Shown: positions 1-10,859 of the stretch, piece after piece | Numbering within the stretch: the first letter of the stretch is position 1 | Layout: each line of letters opens with the position of its first letter | Source: Isoetes taiwanensis | Lineage: Eukaryota; Streptophyta; Lycopodiopsida; Isoetales; Isoetaceae | DNA: 64,000 nt | Direction: 5' to 3' | Assembly: GCA_021234155.1 (NCBI GenBank) | Contig: JAJEKV010000041.1 | Span: 8,502,917 to 8,566,916 of the forward strand | Program-made: the position numbers and the translations under genes | The notes under the pieces: generated by a model | Seen by the model: the letters and a program-made list of their open reading frames with translations, nothing else | What the model was told of the DNA's origin: nothing | Databases searched by the model: none

Positions 1-890
1 CCTTGAAGCCTCCACGTTTCTTGTTCCAAGTGACTGCATATTCTTCAGGTAAGACAATTCTTATCTCTGTGCTCATCTTCTTAAGAAGTAATTGTGTATC
101 TCAAAGGGAAAATAAGAACATACCTGTGAATTTGTCTTCCAAATTCGTGTGCCCGGGAATTCTATGGCGCGAATTGTCACATTCTATATAAGCCTTGAAT
201 TTTAAAAATTGAAAGCAGATGACGTGGTCTTCAATCGGGAGGCTTGGTCGGAAGATCCTGGTTTCTGGCAGGAATCTTAGTTTTTGGAGAGAGCCACGTT
301 GTGCAATTTCGAAATTGGTTCCCTAAAACAATGGATTCACGTTATCGAATTTTTAGAAAAAAAAAGGGGTGCAATTTCGATTTCGAGTTTTGTTTAAAAA
401 AAAATAAAAAATAAAAATTCGAATATGATGGTGGTTGAGGGAAAATAGGAGACCAACAACTTAGGGAGGTTGTTGAGGGAGGTTGTTGAGGGGTGGTTGT
501 AACATATACAATATACTTTTAATTCTCTTATCCCAAAAAAACTCTAATGCCGGTTCAAACTGTCAAGAAACGCGAAAACAAGGGAAATACATGGAAAATA
601 TGCAAGAAATACGAAAGAAATATGCCAAGATCGACAAAGAATCTGATATATGAATAGGAATCAAGAGTACAATGGCCCGAAGGCAAGCAGGAACACGAGA
701 CAGATGCCTAGAAGGCTCAAGACTGGCGTTGAACCGGAATGGTTTGACAAGAAGGAGATGCCCCCTTATATATCTAGACCGACAGTCAGGATCGCGCCAC
801 TCCAATGGATGAGATCACGCCAAGTGTCGTGCATGCACGCAGGTTCTAGAGTGTTCTAGAATCTCCTAGGAACAGCCCTACATATGAGGA
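1..890. other. No gene seen; AT-rich flank
   Basis: I see no supportable gene here. The first 50 bases read openly in one plus frame and end at CAG/GTAAG, which looks like a splice donor, so a fragment of an exon is possible but cannot be supported. Around 430-510 the motif GGGAGGTTGTTGAGG is repeated two to three times. The rest is AT-rich with short A runs. Confidence 0.4.
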
Positions 891-904
891 AGACGTAATG
901 GAAT

Positions 905-990
905 GTCTTTAAGTATTGGTAGTGCACTTGGCAAAGGTGCTCGATTCTCAACTAGTGCGAGTTCAAACCCTGCATAGTGCAACTATTTTT
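905..990 (+). repeat. tRNA-like sequence, possible SINE head
   Basis: A D-arm-like segment (TTGGTAGTGC, 915-924) is followed about 33 bases later by a T-arm-like segment: a 5-base stem at 957-961 against 969-973 with one mismatch and one G-T pair, around a canonical 7-base loop TTCAAAC (962-968). A T run follows at 985. The acceptor stem does not pair, so this is not a working tRNA. It could be the Pol III promoter part of a SINE or a decayed tRNA; chance similarity is also possible. Confidence 0.3.
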
Positions 991-1431
991 TTGCATTCGC
1001 ATGGCGACCATATATGCGTATAATGCTCGTATGATATGGATACTCGTATGTTCGTCACAAACAACTATAACTAGACGATAGAAGGGCATGTTCAATTGCA
1101 ATAATAGAAGAAATAGTATCAAGAGACTGCAACTATGGTGACTTTCTTTTTAGCAGGCGTGCCTAAGCCCCCCACAACGATCTTTGAAATTCTAGCCTAT
1201 CCACATATATGCCATATCATCCTAAAAATGATGTGGCATGACCCCATCCTTTAGATACTTTAATTTTTAATCCAACGGCCATGAAAATTAGAAATTCCTT
1301 GAAATTTGTGTTCGATAGTTGAAGCTCTTCTTTGTTGAAGACTTTTTTTTTTCCTCCCTCCTACCATTTGATTATTCGGCAGGATTTAGAATGCATGGTA
1401 TATGATAGCTCCTAGATATCTCGAATATGTA

Positions 1432-1522
1432 GCATAATAACAGGGGGTTTTCTTTGTGTTTTTGTACGCTTTTCACTAAGGTTTTCCTATGATTTCGTGA
1501 TGTATTCAAATGGATGTACTAA
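1432..1522 (+). repeat. Dispersed repeat, shared with 20.76-20.85 kb
   Basis: This stretch (AGCATAATAACAGGGGG onward, then TTTTTGTACGCTTTT, CTATGATTTCGTG and GTATTCA) can be aligned by eye with 20,763-20,845, where the same blocks occur in the same order and orientation. The shared length is about 85 bases with many small differences. The element is not recognised. Confidence 0.45.
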
Positions 1523-1545
1523 TGCGTACACAACCAACAACCAAT

Positions 1546-1716
1546 GGTCAACAACCAATGGCTCACAACAAAAGCCCTTTTTTTGTGCGTGTGGTGCATA
1601 ATGGTCAACAACCAATGGCTCACAACAAAAGTCCCTTTTTTGTGCGTGTGGTGCATAATGGTCAACAACCAATGGCTCACAACAAAAGCCCTCTTTTTGT
1701 GTGTGTGGTGCATAAT
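1546..1716. repeat. 57-bp tandem repeat, three units
   Basis: Three direct units start at 1546, 1603 and 1660, each exactly 57 bases and differing at only a few positions. Each unit contains GGTCAACAACCAATGGCTCA and a GTGCATAAT end. Because 57 is divisible by three, any frame open in one unit stays open in all, which explains overlapping short ORFs on both strands; none is likely to be a gene. A partial fourth unit (CAACCAATGG) precedes the array. Confidence 0.9.
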
Positions 1717-1789
1717 GGGCACATGAAGGGCTTGAAGGGCGCATGTAGTGCAGTTTCCCCGCCGGCAACACATTTTTTATCATAACTTT

Positions 1790-2400
1790 TGATCCAGAGC
1801 TCTGTTTCAGATGATGTTTATTGCGTTGGAAAGCTCTCTCCGAGATCTTTTTGATAGTGTATGATATGGATATGTTTGGTTAAGTTATCTATGCTAAAAC
1901 AGCAATTTTTCGGCGGGTTTGGTAGGTTTTCACATCCTACCGGTGATTAATCTGAGTTGCGCTATTGGATATTGTTTTATGGCTCATTCCGAATGAAGCT
2001 TGCAAACAATTACCATGCATTTTAGATTTTGAGGCAGTTATTAAGCAAATTCCAAGGCTTCTAGATCCTTGTGCGAACAAGCGAGAAAAAGTTCCCCACT
2101 TTGGTTTCTCACCACAAGAATCCATGGAGGCCAAAAGCTTCTTTGTTAAATTCCGGTTGAAAAATGTTTGTGTATGGGTGTTGCAAACTTTATGACTTTT
2201 CAGAATAATGGGATCAATCTGCTCTATCTTTATGGTAACTTTTACTTATGTTCTATTTGTTTTATTGTGATGAAATTCAAAAGCTTCTGATGACGGTGAT
2301 GAAAGCCTCAAATGAATTCTAGTTTTTTTGGTTTGAATTCTAAAATTTTTTGTCACAGGGGAGGGGTGGCGTCCCTAAGGCCAGAAGGGGCCAAAAATTT
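1790..2400. other. No gene seen
   Basis: Unassigned AT-rich DNA. It contains TTGGAAAGCTCTC at 1826-1838, a motif that also occurs in the tandem repeat near 13.0 kb. Short ORFs at 1937-2195 on both strands lie over each other and have no recognisable domain. Confidence 0.4.
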
Positions 2401-2460
2401 TTTTTGCAACACAAACCATTAACATCAACATATAAAAATTAAATCCCCAACATATAGCGA

Positions 2461-2960
2461 CCAACACATAACAACCATTGACATCAACAACCAACACATA
2501 ACTACCATTGACATTAATTAACACAACCATTGGGTCCAACACATTTAAATTAAAATCCCCTTAAACCCCCTTTGGTTTGGGTGCATATTCACGAGGGGGT
2601 GGCGTAGGGCGCGAGAGCCCTCATAATTGTATTTTGCACGTACGAAATCAACACCATATAGTATTCCGCTTGAAATCTTATAGTATTTTACGAATCTTGT
2701 TATACAGTATAGCAAATTTTGTACTTGAATACCCCACAAACGAGGAACTTTACGTACGGTGTAGATTAAGGAATAAGGGATGAATATGCCTATCCAACAG
2801 CTCTCGTTGCCCGGAGTCACCCCCCGTGTGAATATGCACCCAAACCAAAAGGGGTTTAAGGGGGATTTTAATTTAAATGTGTTGGACCCAATGGTTGTGT
2901 TAATTAATGTCAATGGTAGTTATGTGTTGGTTGTTAATGTCAATGGTTGTTATGTGTTGG
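2461..2960. mobile_element. Foldback / MITE-like element with 141-bp inverted arms
   Basis: The left arm (2461-2601) and the right arm (2819-2960) are near-perfect reverse complements, over 95 percent by eye, around a spacer of about 217 bases. The arms contain nested short repeats of CCAACACATAAC and end inward at GGGTGCATATTCAC. Such long arms with a short spacer and no coding capacity fit a foldback element or MITE. The inner part of the arms plus the spacer recur without the outer arms at about 27.66-27.92 kb and 38.81-39.09 kb. An RNA read through it would form a long hairpin. Confidence 0.75.
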
Positions 2961-2984
2961 TTGTTATGTGTTGGTTGTTATGTC

Positions 2985-3730
2985 ACTTGTCTTATAATCT
3001 GAAGATTCTGTTGGGGCATTTTTGTGTGTCTTCGAATCCGTTAGAGGTTGAAGCCAACTTAAGAGAAAAAAGAATATGTCAAATGTGTGACTTAGACTGT
3101 CTTTTTATTCGAAAATAGCCCATGAACTTTGCTAAACTTCCATTTTCGTGCCTCACTCGGGCACCATTCTAATGGGTAAGAGTAATAGGAAATAGAAAGC
3201 AAAAGCTCACTCTAAAAAGCATAAAAAAAAGCTAAGAATCCACATGAAATCTTTCCAGAAGAAGAATAGGGACACGGAGCATATAGAAGACACAATAGCA
3301 TTTGTCATACTCTCTGAAAGGAGGTGGGTAGAAGTTTCAACAAGAGGGTGAGAGGCTAGATTGTTTTCTTCGTTACTTGCTAGATTCTTCTAGCACTTTT
3401 AACCTAGGGAATGCTCCTAGATGATGAAAATGATGTATTTATTTCGTCTCATAGTTACTTTTTGGATGCATTGTCTGTCAATGGCAAATGATTTGGTAGA
3501 TTTGATTAATCCTTGTTGCGCAAGATGCTTTGTTTGGATTTGTAAATGCTGGCAGATATCTTGGTGAAGAATGGTTATTGGGATCTCTTTTATCTGATAG
3601 CTCTCTGAAACATGTCATGAACAAGGCTGGCAGAGAAAATTGCTTTCTCTTAAGGTAGGAAATTAGATTATTGTCATTATTGTGAGGCATTTGCAAGTAG
3701 ATCCAATCTTTGAGGGATTAAAATAAGATC
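2985..3730. other. No gene recognised between MITE and L1 remnant
   Basis: AT-rich DNA without a convincing reading frame. It lies just downstream (in minus-strand sense) of the L1 reverse transcriptase remnant, so it may be a decayed 3' part of that element, but I could not identify the zinc-binding domain expected there. Confidence 0.35.
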
Positions 3731-3734
3731 TGTT

Positions 3735-5385
3735 TTCATGCTGCCCAGCTTGCAGTGACCTTTGACGTGACCTCTTTTAATGGCAAGGAGTTGGCCTCAT
3801 ATCTTCTAGTCAGAGGGACAATGTCAACATCAACCAGCTTTTGATACAAAGAATGCACAAGACGTGGTGCATTAACAATTTAGGGACTAGTCCAAGTAGG
3901 CACATCAACTGGTTGTGAAGGAGCGCCTGGCAGAATGTCAGCCAGCTTTTGCCACAGAGCTCGGTCCCATCGAGATAGCATAAACTTAGTCTGAAAAGCA
4001 TCTCAAGGCAACAAGTGTCCAACCTCATACCAAGCACCAACTGTGAAAATACCAGCAAGCCTCCAACGTCGCTGAGTCAATGGATGTACAGTAGCACATA
4101 GAGGCATGTGATTATCCAGAGGAATCCACCATGGAGAATCTACCTATGCACACACACCTGGATTAATCTTAAATAGCACACGAACTGTCTCCCAAGAATC
4201 AAACAGTCCCTTCAAGAAGGGGGGACGGATATGGACGAAGCTGATAAAAGAGACACCAAGGAAGAACTGCCCTAAGTGCTAGTTTCCCAAAAGGAATACA
4301 CTGCTCAAGTGCTTGCGCAACTAATCTCATTCCAGGCGAATGTACCATGCCTGCCAAGTGGCGATAAATGAACTTAGATATCATAATTTTACTCTGTAAA
4401 TGAAAGTCAATCATACCTAGATCTCCAGCAAATCTTGGTTTGATATATGTGGACCAAGCGACCTTCACAACTACACCTATCTCAGTACCTTCCCAAATGA
4501 AGTTACGGACAATTGCAACAACCTCTTGAAACTTTGTTTGTGAGGCAAGCACAGCAGATGCCATATACACATGAGTGTTGCTGAGAACTTGCTTAGCAAC
4601 GACTATCCTCCCTGCCAGAGAAAGCTTAGTTGTATTCCACCAAAAAGGATGTTTACGCAGACTTTCCACTATAACATCCCATGCATCTGAAGAAGAGATA
4701 TGTATACCCACAGGAATGCCCAAGAGTTTAGTGGCATTCCCTTGAGGAAGCACTTTCCATGGATACTCGTAAATACAGGGAGGAATATCCACATCCAAGG
4801 TCCATAAAGCAGAGCACTTTAGCCATCCAACAAGAACCCCTGATGCCAGGGAGAAAGAGTTCAATAAAAGCTTAGCATTTAAAGATCCATCATCCTCAGC
4901 CACTAGAAAGAGAAATGTATCATCGGCATACTGATTACAAATTTCTTGAGATACATCCTCCATAGTCAATCCTTGAATTACGCCATCTTGAGTAGCCAAA
5001 GAGAATAGCTGGGACAATACGTCTTCCACAATAGTGAACAATAACGGGGCAAAAGGCATCCCTGTCAAATTCTACCAACAGGAAACACAGCCGACGATTC
5101 TCCTTGAAAAAGCACAGCAGACTGAGCAGAAAGATGGAGCTTCATAATATCTTTGGTAAACAACTCGTCAAATCCCAACGCCAGAAGGCATTTTTTGAAG
5201 GAAGGCAAAATCCAATTTGAGATATACAATGTGCTGACCCTTTAGGCATGCCCAGTACATCCCCTCATAAGCTGCAGCCACATTATCAAGAATAAAATGC
5301 TTAGGTAAAAAACCTGATTGTGTGAAGGAGATAGATTCTGTTAAGATATCCCTCACTTTCTAGGGAAAGGTCTTTGCATCTTTCA
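3735..5385 (-). pseudogene. L1-clade LINE reverse transcriptase remnant
   Basis: Reading the minus strand from 5,360 down, the first frame carries an RT segment with a QSGF...ILDNV block and KLDFA (5,168-5,356). After frame changes the reading continues with a degenerate version of the QGCPLAPLLF block at about 5,050, then YADDTFLFL (about 4,910-4,940), the catalytic YxDD box of L1-type RT. Downstream come a LLGIPVG segment and IVRNFIWEG (4,480-4,530), typical of the region after the RT in plant L1 elements. The 289-codon frame at 4,199-5,068 is the longest intact piece; the region 3,735-4,060 continues it in broken form. Endonuclease and ORF1 are missing, so this is a truncated copy. Family assignment is firm, activity very unlikely. 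Confidence 0.85.
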
Positions 5386-5389
5386 CCAC

Positions 5390-6379
5390 ATTGTTCCATT
5401 GGTTCATTTTATGTTTTTCATTTTTCGGTGCTCTAGCACTTGTTACTTGCCCCATCTGCCTTCTTAGTTGCATTATTCTATTTATCTTTGTTATTCCATT
5501 ATTTCTTTTGCACTCCGTTATTCTGGTATTTTGTCTCTCCTTCCTTGCTCCTCTTTCTGCATTCTTCCACTTGCTCCATGTTTCCCATCAACTTCTTATC
5601 TATGCATTCTAGCTCCTTATCTGTGCATTTTGTTTCCTTTGTTGCATTGACCTTGGATTGACATATGTGCTATCAGGACCATTCTATAGAATATCATTTC
5701 TTCATTTCGTTATGGTTGCATTGTTTTCTTCTTTAAGTTCCTTCGGCTTGTCGTTCCATTTAACTATTCTCTTTTAGTCTAGTTGCGTCATTCCGTCTTT
5801 GATTCTTTGTCTCTAGCTCCTTTTCTATTGCTGGTTAGGTTAGTTCGGGTTATAGTTTCTTTTGCTAGTGTGATGTTTTCTGGTTCATTACCTTCTTTTT
5901 TATGTTCCTTTCCATTGTTTCTTTGGTCCCTCCACTTTATGCACCCATGGATCAGATTCTAGCTATACTTACTCATTCGACTTCTTCATTGCTCCTTTGT
6001 TTCTGTCTTTTCCTTTCCCTTTTTTCCTCCATTTTCTTGGGTTTTCTCTTCCTTCCATTTTACTCTGGTTGTTTTGGTTGCCCTTTTTGCTCTCACCAAG
6101 CCATCCCCTCCAGTACTCTGGAACTATTGCTTGCCCTTTTTGCCTCCTTTGTCTCGACGCTCTCTTATCTTTTTTGTCTTATTATCCTCTTTTATCTCTG
6201 TGATCTCATCTTTCTGTTGATGTCTTGTATTCGAGCCATCTTGCTCTGGATTTTATCTGTTCTCTGGATGGTTGCTCTTGCATGAAAGTTTGCTTGAATC
6301 TGTTATGCATGGATGATATAGATTGGGTATTTTTGTCTTTGCTTTCAAAAGCATTTTGTCATTATGTGTTCTATGTAGT
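5390..6379. other. T-rich stretch without recognisable genes
   Basis: The plus strand is strongly T/C-rich and gives overlapping ORFs full of Phe, Leu, Ser and Cys. Stop codons need A, so a T-rich strand has few stops by composition alone; I do not treat these ORFs as genes. No homology to other parts of the window was seen. Confidence 0.5.
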
Positions 6380-7113
6380 TTCTAGAGCCTAGTTGCACTC
6401 AACCAACACCAAGAAACAACATGCTCTTTTTGGGCATACAAAAAGTGTCAAAGTACCATAAAGGATTCAAAACTCAATAAGATCATAAAGATTTATAGGC
6501 CTCTGTTGCTAATGTCCAATACAACCCAACACGCCAAGATTCTCGCAAAACTCGCAAAGGTCGTTGCCACATCCATCTTGAGCAAATCTGCAAAAGGAAC
6601 AAAGAAAACCTTGGTACGAGGACCCCAATCTTGGCACAACGGCCGCCACATCTCTGGCACACGAGGGCCCACCACCATGGCGCAAGGGCCCTCAACATCG
6701 CCCCCACTTAAATCCCAACATTCAAGACATAAGAGTTGCCCCAACAACAATGCTCGGCATGAGAGCCTCCAGCCCATTGTCCAAGATACCATCGCAAGAT
6801 CAAGAAGTCAAACAATGAGCCAATCAACATGAAAAACTAAGACATTGACTACAAGAAAACTTCAATAATGCAAGGTTATAACACAGGGCTAAAACTAAGG
6901 AGGGGGGGAGGAGCGTGGGGCAAGCGACCACAAAGGGGAAGGCTCAAAAGACGGCTGATGAAACTAAGAGGAATGCAACAAGGCTATAAATACTCCAAGG
7001 GGGACTCTCTCAACTAGCCTCAAGAAGCGGATTTATCTGTTAATCTCAAAACGCAGATAAATCGCACTTCTAGAGCCTAGTTGCACTCAACTAACACCAA
7101 GAAACAACATGCT
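6380..7113. repeat. 46-bp direct repeats flanking about 640 bp
   Basis: The 46-base sequence starting TTCTAGAGCCTAGTTGCACT occurs at 6,380-6,425 and again at 7,068-7,113, with one difference. The DNA between ends with the 147-bp block described separately. The arrangement could be an unequal-crossover product or an insertion that duplicated a flank; 46 bases is too long for a normal target-site duplication. Confidence 0.7.
6923..7069 (+). repeat. 147-bp block, copy 1 (second copy at 17,397-17,543)
   Basis: This block matches 17,397-17,543 over exactly the same length with only two or three substitutions and no indel by eye, unlike nearly every other repeat pair in the window. It contains CTATAAATAC, which resembles a TATA box, and ends with a hairpin: GATTTATCTG pairs with CAGATAAATC across a short loop, followed by CGCACTT. 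The sequence right after CGCACTT differs between copies, so this is a real boundary. It is not recognised; it may be the end of a transposon or LTR-like promoter. Confidence 0.7.
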
Positions 7114-7356
7114 AAAAATAGAGGCAGAAAACAAGAAACTAAATGTCTAAGATAATTAAGGGTACAATGACACCACTCAAGAACCACAAAGGAAAAGAAA
7201 ATGAGCGGCGATGGGGAGCAAGAGACCGGGGCACATCAAACTACCAAGATGACTAAAAGAATACTCGACACCTGCTAAGCTCCTAAGCTTAACAACTCAA
7301 AACTTTGCTGAAAAGAACCAATCCTAGAGCATCTCACAAAAATGAAATAAAAGTGC
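7114..7356. other. No gene seen; A-rich
   Basis: A-rich plus strand between the 46-bp repeat and the 3' tail of LINE-A. Nothing recognised. Confidence 0.4.
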
Positions 7357-7379
7357 AAGGAAGGAAGGAAGGAAGGAAG
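7357..7379. repeat. AAGG microsatellite, 3' tail of LINE-A
   Basis: Five to six AAGG units. On the LINE sense strand this is a CCTT repeat directly after the 3' end. The same repeat in the same position marks both LINE-C copies, so it is part of the insertion product and not a random microsatellite. Confidence 0.8.
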
Positions 7380-7439
7380 TTACTTTTATCGTCCACGGAG
7401 ACCAATGGGTCTATGGGACACAAAATGTCAAAAAGGATT

Positions 7440-8640
7440 CTTTGCCGGATTAAAAACCCGCCAGAAGGGTTTCGAGGAAAAAGCGGGTGGCGACAATCGG
7501 CCATTTTCGACAAAGCTGCTAATCATATAAAATGCGAGAAACATCCCAATATATCTGATCATGCACCACTTTGAAGTAGTGCCTAGTCACGGACACGGCC
7601 AGCGGGGGCAAGGTGATTCGGGGGTCAGTACCTCACGGATGTATGACCCGTGAGACGCGTCTTGGCGGTGTGTTCATCGGCAAATGCAAAGGGTACGTCC
7701 CAGTACTAAGGGGCGTACTCGCGGCTCGATCCCGGCCCGAGCGGCCCGGGCAACTCGGAAAGTGTGAGACTCATCCTCAACGGCACCGTTTGGCGGCCGC
7801 GAGGCAGCGTCTGGCGGGGCTCCCCAATCCACCTCGTCTCGATCTCGCGAAGATGGTGGGCACTGTCGCGAATGGAAGCCCGATGCTGGCGCTTTGGGCA
7901 AATTTGGGAGCGGTAGAGCTGTGGGCCCCGGGCTAACACGGGGTTGATGTGCTCCCTTGTAATGGGCCATTTTGACCTGCTCTAGAGCAATGGGGTCCCA
8001 GAGCTTGCCAAGGAAACAAGCATCTAGGTACTCCCGCAGGCTGTCCCACGATCGGCCGCTGGCGCGCCCATTTATGACGCATATGTGCTCACGACGTTCC
8101 ATCTGGCGAACCAGCGATCTCTCTTACCCCTCCAGAGGGCCCCTAAGCCGCATTTTGCGGACTCATGGCCACGATTGTAAGCCCGGGTCGCGGGGGCCAG
8201 AGCATCACCCATATTAACCACTACGAAAAATGACCGATGTGTCTATCAAAGGGTACCGGCTTAGCGGCAAATCGATCGCAACAGTAATCCGATAGGGGAA
8301 TTTGAAGGTTTCACCCAAGTGCCGTGCCAAAATACTATGCGCACCTGCTCCAAGTCATTCAGTGCGTCGAAGAGGAGCTAAGGTCTCCAAACCGACCCGT
8401 CTGAAGGACGGGCTCGACCGATTGCGAGGCGATATGTGGACCGATGGCCTAATCATATAGCTCGCACGGTGGTTGTTACGCATTGCATAAAAGCTTTCGC
8501 CAGCATCACCAATTAGCGGATAGGCGCCTCAATGCCCAGGCGGAGGGGAACTCCCACCCCAGTACTTGCTTGTGGGTGGACGCGTGGCTGCCGGCCCCCC
8601 GATATGTGAGTCACGGGAGGCATGGGTGGCGTGAAGAGGA
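7440..8640 (-). pseudogene. LINE-A C-terminal region and 3' UTR
   Basis: This part follows the RT of LINE-A. Minus-strand frames at 7,674-8,102 include a segment with REHICVINGRASGRSWDSL and LGKLWDP that aligns in position with the corresponding parts of LINE-C1 (28.85-29.0 kb) and LINE-C2 (40.1-40.3 kb). A CCHC-type zinc finger is expected here from LINE-D, but I could not find an intact one. The opposite-strand ORFs in this GC-rich block are shadows. Confidence 0.5.
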
Positions 8641-8649
8641 TATAAAGAA

Positions 8650-9490
8650 CCACCGGTCTTGGCGGATTGGCCAGCGCGCATGTCTGTAGCGACAAAATGT
8701 GTCTAGGGCATCCGGTGAGGCGCATATCTTAAAGGGTGTGGGCAATGACCAACATCGTCACTTATAGATGGTGGCCGGATGACACAGTGCAAAAGATGTA
8801 TGCCATCCCCATGCTCGATAAGCCGGGGCTCTAAGCGATCAATGTAGAGGCCAAAAGTGTCGGCGAGAGGGGGCAACCTGCCGGACTGGGATACTCTTTG
8901 GTAAAATGCTTGGCCGTCGGCGCATCTGCCAAAACAACTCTCATACAACGAGCTGTATATGGCATTACGCACAGGCGGTGCTTGGTTGATCCCTAGCCCA
9001 CAACTTTTCGGGGGCCCGTATCAAAAGCGCTGCGAAGTCCACAAAGCAACAATACAAGTAAGGTGATTCCATTTATCTTCAATCGCGGTGCCGCCTTGGC
9101 GTAAAGATATGGTCAATCGTTGAGTGGCGGTGGCTTTACTGTGTGAGGGTTTCCGCACATCGGCGCCTCGCCTCGGCCCGTCAACCGGCTTTCGAGAATG
9201 CCGATAGCGGTTTGGCAAATACTGAAGCCCGACCATGATCGCCCCACTGGCGGACCGGTGTGGGTCGCCAGCTTTGTGAATGGGAACAACCCACGCTTGT
9301 GGTCCATTGCCGGGGAAACCCTCCGCAATGCTCACGTTGAACAGGGGTAGTGAGGGCCAGGCACAAAGGCCCCCGCCCACTTGAGTAACTTCGGCCACAT
9401 ACCATCGAGGTGTTGCCTTCCCATTAGCTAGCCCGTTGGGAGCCCTCCTCAACATCCTCATCCACGAGAACCAATGGGGGGCCATCGGTG
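8650..9490 (-). pseudogene. LINE-A reverse transcriptase domain, degenerate
   Basis: The minus strand shows an early RT block WVVPIHKAGDP (about 9,260-9,292), which matches the start of LINE reverse transcriptases, and further on a TFGLYIDRLE block (8,828-8,858) corresponding to the SPTLFGLYID element of motif B. The catalytic box is reduced to DDV at 8,751-8,759, with the preceding Tyr-Ala lost. Several frame changes separate these blocks. The order and spacing are right for an RT, and LINE-B has the same blocks, so the call is firm although the gene is broken. Confidence 0.75.
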
Positions 9491-10029
9491 GGGGTATGGT
9501 GACGTCTGGCGTCCTGGCGGGTCATAGAGTCGCTGCAAAAGTACTGTTCCCCTGCCCGGTGGATGTCCCCACTGTGAGGCTGGGCCGGCCTTTGAAGCAC
9601 TCTGGCAAAAGGTTCGAGGATGAGGTGTCAGCAGCCGAACATCTCCCCTGATGCTTGGCAAGGTAAGGTACAAGCCTTTGTGTCCCTTCGAGGATGCGGC
9701 GATGGCATATGATGGGTGGCTCGCGCGTACCTGGATTCAAGATGTAGCCGAAGCTGCCAGCTTAGTTCTTTATAGTCGCATCAAACCATCGATTCTGTGG
9801 AATGTTATTCTCGACCACGGCCCGGCGGGATACGCCAAAGCACTGCCCATTTGCATCCCCGCAATAGCGAAGTCCCACCGGAGTACGCCCGCCGCGCTCT
9901 AGTGTGGAGGTCCGCGGAAGTGCGGGAGGCGTTCATGAGCATCTCGGCGTGAGTCCTCGCACGCTCAATCGAAGTCTCAACCGAGGGCTCATGAGGGGGC
10001 ATAGTGGGGGTTCTGGCTGACTCGCCAAA

Positions 10030-10850
10030 CCAGGTCCAAATAAAGTGGGAGGTGATCGTGGAAGCCTCCTCATCCCCAATATCATTGCCCACCCAGGAAG
10101 CTTGGCCCGTGAGATGCATATCTTCTGCATAACTACAAGCACATAGTCCACCACACTAGACCCTCCCCCGATTGTCACATGCATGTGCACTTAGATGCTC
10201 AGACCTTGTGAAAAGCCATTGCAAATTATCAAGTCAAAAATGCCACATAGCAGAGCAACCAGTTGCGCCATGGCGAGTGACACCAATCATCCGACCAGCA
10301 GCGGCCAGGCTATACAGGCAAGTAGGACATGCTCGTCGTGAGGGGGTCAAGTCGCATGGGCTGCTCTACTCTGTCCGTGCATTGAAATCTCCAAGAAGGG
10401 CGACCCTACCCAGCTAGCGATCTTCCAACGTATGTCATCATATATAGATCGACATCACGGGTCCATCCGCATCGGGATGGGCTGCGATAGAAGGTCTTTG
10501 TCTGAGGGAAATAGCAGTGCCGAAAAGAGGGTTGCCACCGGGTATTATGCACGAACCCAACCCGGTACCGATTTGTGTAATGTCATGTCCGGAGGGTAAC
10601 CAATGCCAAGGTTGTAGTTAGTAGCAAGCCCTCCACCATGACCAGCTGTCTGCATGGTATTGAAGGCCAGAAATGTTAGTAACCCGCAAGAAATTGTAGC
10701 TTTGTGTCGAGATGCTCCCATGTCTCCATGAGAAAGATGAGATCCATCACCCGGCCGCCCACGGGGTTTCGACGTCCCCATACGCCAAAGGGAAGCTCTC
10801 GACAGTTCCATAGAGACCACCGGAGAACCTAATTCCCTATTGTCAGCGAG
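10030..10850 (-). pseudogene. LINE-A apurinic-type endonuclease domain
   Basis: The hallmark blocks of the AP-like endonuclease that nicks target DNA are present in order on the minus strand: a degenerate N-terminal start (SLWNCREL, about 10,800-10,830), IFLMETW (10,718-10,740; METW replaces the usual QETW and keeps the metal-binding Glu), ALLGDFNAR (GDFN at 10,381-10,392), SSVVDYVL (10,137-10,159) and a frame-broken SDH region near 10,050. The blocks sit in different frames, so several indels intervene. Spacing fits a domain of about 250 residues, directly upstream of the RT. Confidence 0.75.
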
Positions 10851-10859
10851 GATAGTATC

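Noticed and set aside
1-50. Exon ending at a GTAAG splice donor
   Set aside because: Only about 50 bases are visible and no neighbouring exon is seen; CAG/GTAAG occurs by chance.
1546-1716. CRISPR-like array
   Set aside because: Units are contiguous without unique spacers, and the context is a plant nuclear genome.
5391-6285. Overlapping plus-strand ORFs rich in Phe, Leu and Ser, looking like membrane proteins
   Set aside because: All three frames look alike, as expected from T/C-rich DNA; no start context or domain supports a gene.
7021-7069. Helitron 3' end (hairpin near the terminus)
   Set aside because: A hairpin exists, but the shared end is CGCACTT, not CTRR, and the second copy does not end in an AT target.
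7613-9900. Plus-strand ORFs in the GC-rich LINE-A block
   Set aside because: They lie opposite recognised LINE endonuclease, RT and C-terminal segments and have no domain of their own.
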